Assembly: GCA_903828035.1 (NCBI GenBank) | Contig: CAIKKV010000613.1 | Span: forward strand, 1-7,195 | Origin: an uncultured bacterium | Lineage (GTDB): Bacteria; Verrucomicrobiota; Kiritimatiellia; CAIKKV01 | Reading direction: 5' to 3' | DNA length: 7,195 nucleotides | In this document: in pieces, positions 6,212-7,195 of the stretch | How positions within the stretch are numbered: position 1 is the stretch's first letter | Layout: each line of letters starts with the position of its first letter | The notes under the pieces: generated by a model | Told to the model about the DNA's origin: nothing | The model's input: the letters and a program-made list of their open reading frames with translations, nothing else | Database searches by the model: none | Position numbers and translations under genes: made by a program

Positions 6212-6229
6212 AATGAGGCGACAGGTCAA
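6201..6229 (-). promoter_or_regulatory. Predicted mazEF promoter
   Basis: On the minus strand TTGACC (plus 6224-6229) serves as -35, followed by a 17-base spacer and TACAGT (plus 6201-6206) as a fair -10. Transcription would start close to 6194, the first base of the antitoxin ATG, matching the absence of a Shine-Dalgarno. It diverges from the promoter of the ArsR-hgcA unit, whose -35 begins at 6256. Confidence 0.45.
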
Positions 6230-6255
6230 GCGCTCTATTATCTTTCCTCTCGGGG

Positions 6256-6284
6256 TTGACACGCCTTTCGTCATCCTGTATATT
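6256..6284 (+). promoter_or_regulatory. Strong promoter of the ArsR-hgcA unit
   Basis: A perfect -35 TTGACA (6256-6261), a 17-base spacer and -10 TATATT (6279-6284, five of six to consensus). The inverted-repeat operator begins inside the -10 and runs past the expected start site near 6291. This predicts a strong basal promoter held down by a repressor. Confidence 0.75.
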
Positions 6285-6301
6285 TCGTCACATAACGAAA
6301 T
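6282..6301 (+). promoter_or_regulatory. Probable ArsR operator controlling hgcA
   Basis: A perfect inverted repeat ATTTCGT (6282-6288) and ACGAAAT (6295-6301) with a 6-base spacer, overlapping the -10 box and the likely transcription start. The 7-6-7 geometry equals that of the operator at 2652-2671, though the arm sequence differs. A direct copy of TTTCGTCA at 6266-6273 repeats 6283-6290 and may be an auxiliary half-site. Confidence 0.7.
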
Positions 6302-6313
6302 GATAGGAGCGGC

Positions 6314-6682
6314 ATGAGAGATCTGATGGAGCTGTTCAAGGCGCTGGCGGACGAGAGCCGGCTGCGGCTGCTGTTTGCGCTGAAAGGCGGGGAGCTGTGC
6401 GTCTGCCAGCTCATTGCGTTGTTGGAGCTGGCGCCGTCCACCGTCTCCAAGCACCTGTCCATTCTGCGTTCGGCGCGGCTGCTGGAAAGCCGCAAGGAAG
6501 GCCGCTGGATGTACTACCGGCAGTCGGAAGAGTTCCGCTCGCACTCCGCCGGCAAGATCCTGGGCCTCACCATGAAGGACCTCGAGGGGACGAAGCGGAT
6601 CGCCCAGGACCGCAAACGGCTTAAACAAATCACGGACGAAGGCATGGACCATTTGTGCCGGAGGCTCTTCGGAAAACCATGA
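6314..6682 (+). CDS. ArsR-family regulator, Cys-Val-Cys type, co-transcribed with hgcA
   Basis: A 122-residue winged-helix regulator. It opens with LFKALADESRLRLLFAL (7-23), then GGELCVCQL with Cys29 and Cys31 in the classical ArsR thiol-binding position. The recognition helix is APSTVSKHLSILRSARLL, and the wing is RKEGRWMYYR. A basic C-terminal helix (KDLEGTKRIAQDRKRLKQ) extends it, with a further cysteine in HLCRRLF. It should repress its own promoter and respond to a thiol-binding metal(loid). The start ATG 6314 follows AGGAG (6305-6309). The stop overlaps the hgcA start as ATGA, so regulator and hgcA share a transcript and are translationally coupled. ArsR-like regulators next to hgcA are known, and one controls hgcAB in Pseudodesulfovibrio mercurii ND132, where arsenic, rather than mercury, is reported as inducer. 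Confidence 0.9.
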   Translation: MRDLMELFKALADESRLRLLFALKGGELCVCQLIALLELAPSTVSKHLSILRSARLLESRKEGRWMYYRQSEEFRSHSAGKILGLTMKDLEGTKRIAQDRKRLKQITDEGMDHLCRRLFGKP

Positions 6683-7195
6683 CTCCCTCCGCGCCATTCT
6701 TTACGACCCGCTCCGAATGGACACTGAACGACCATCTGGGCGCCATCGGGGTCCGGCTGAATCTGCAACGGATGCAATACCGCGTGGCGCCGGGGCTCTA
6801 TGCGCTTGGCGCGCCTGGGCCGGAAGCCCCTGTTTTGACGACCTCGAACTACAAGCTGTCATTCGACTACCTGCGTCGCTCGTTGGCCGGATTGAAGGCC
6901 TGGATCCTCGTGCTCGACACCGGAGGGATCAACGTCTGGTGCGCGGCCGGGAAAGGAACGTTCGGGACCGATGAACTGGTTCGACAAGTCCAGGAGACAC
7001 ATTTGCCTGAACAGGTGACGCACCGCCGTCTGATCGTGCCCCAGCTCGGAGCCCCAGGCATCGCCGCTCACGAAATTAAGAAACAGACCGGCTTCTCGGT
7101 GGTGTATGGCCCCGTCGACGCGGTCGACCTCCCCGCTTTTCTGACTTCCGGAATGAAGGCGACACCGGCCATGCGCCGGGTGCGCTTCACCTGGC
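6679..7195 (+). CDS. hgcA: HgcA, corrinoid protein of mercury methylation (5' part, runs off the right edge)
   Basis: The visible 172 codons encode most of the corrinoid-binding domain. The diagnostic cap-helix motif NVWCAAGKGTF is complete at residues 85-95. Cys88 is the residue expected to ligate cobalt from below; its equivalent in P. mercurii ND132 is essential. Other family blocks are RVAPGLYALG (35-44), TTSNYKLSFDYLR, AWILVLDTGGI, LIVPQLGAPGIAAHEIKK and VVYGPVDAVDLPAFL. HgcA hands a methyl group from the Wood-Ljungdahl-type one-carbon pool to Hg(II), giving methylmercury, with ferredoxin-like HgcB as reductant. The C-terminal membrane helices and hgcB lie outside the window. The start ATG 6679 overlaps the ArsR stop (ATGA); a weak GGAAA precedes it. 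The acetyl-CoA synthase corrinoid subunit CdhD is the nearest paralogue but lacks NVWCAAGK, so I am confident. Confidence 0.96.
   Translation, partial: MTPSAPFFTTRSEWTLNDHLGAIGVRLNLQRMQYRVAPGLYALGAPGPEAPVLTTSNYKLSFDYLRRSLAGLKAWILVLDTGGINVWCAAGKGTFGTDELVRQVQETHLPEQVTHRRLIVPQLGAPGIAAHEIKKQTGFSVVYGPVDAVDLPAFLTSGMKATPAMRRVRFTW

Noticed and set aside
6191..6697. A 168-codon minus-strand frame opposite the second ArsR
   Set aside because: It is antisense to a well-supported ArsR gene, crosses the promoter and operator, and has no family features.
6679..7195. Reading the edge gene as the acetyl-CoA synthase corrinoid subunit CdhD
   Set aside because: The NVWCAAGKGTF motif with its cap-helix cysteine is specific to HgcA, and the blocks around it also fit HgcA.

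Overview
The window is GC-rich bacterial DNA, almost fully coding. It comes from an organism that looks anaerobic, because its right edge carries the first 172 codons of hgcA. HgcA is the corrinoid protein of mercury methylation, so far known only from anaerobes. I cannot fix the taxon from the sequence. Mercury methylators with an ArsR-type gene directly in front of hgcA occur in several phyla, including Desulfobacterota and Kiritimatiellota-like PVC bacteria. Two-membrane (Gram-negative-like) cells would fit the periplasmic rhodanese and thioredoxin domains.

Layout. (1) Positions 1-2620, plus strand: the tail of an unidentified gene, a YeeE/YedE-type sulfur-compound membrane protein, and a second YeeE/YedE-type protein fused to three rhodanese domains. 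The genes overlap and look co-translated; the likely job is uptake of thiosulfate or another sulfane-sulfur compound coupled to sulfur transfer. (2) Positions 2646-5526, plus strand: a promoter with an embedded operator, an ArsR repressor with a Cys-Val-Cys metalloid motif, an ArsP/DUF318 permease, a small cytosolic thioredoxin of the TM0996/MTH895 type, a membrane-anchored thioredoxin with a cysteine-rich head, and a CcdA/DsbD-like thiol-electron transporter. This reads as a metal(loid)-responsive efflux operon with its own thiol-redox relay. (3) Positions 5542-6229, minus strand: a mazEF-type toxin-antitoxin pair, convergent with the efflux operon. (4) Positions 6256-7195, plus strand: a strong promoter with an inverted-repeat operator, a second ArsR with a Cys-Val-Cys motif, and hgcA overlapping it by ATGA. 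The window ends inside hgcA; hgcB would be expected beyond the edge.

Working together (inference): two ArsR circuits of similar design stand 3.6 kb apart, one in front of an organometal(loid)-type permease plus redox partners, the other in front of the mercury-methylation gene. The arrangement suggests a metal(loid)/organometal island next to a sulfur-handling operon, separated by a toxin-antitoxin module. No stretch over 300 bases lacks a gene; the largest gap is the 119-base divergent promoter region at 6195-6313.
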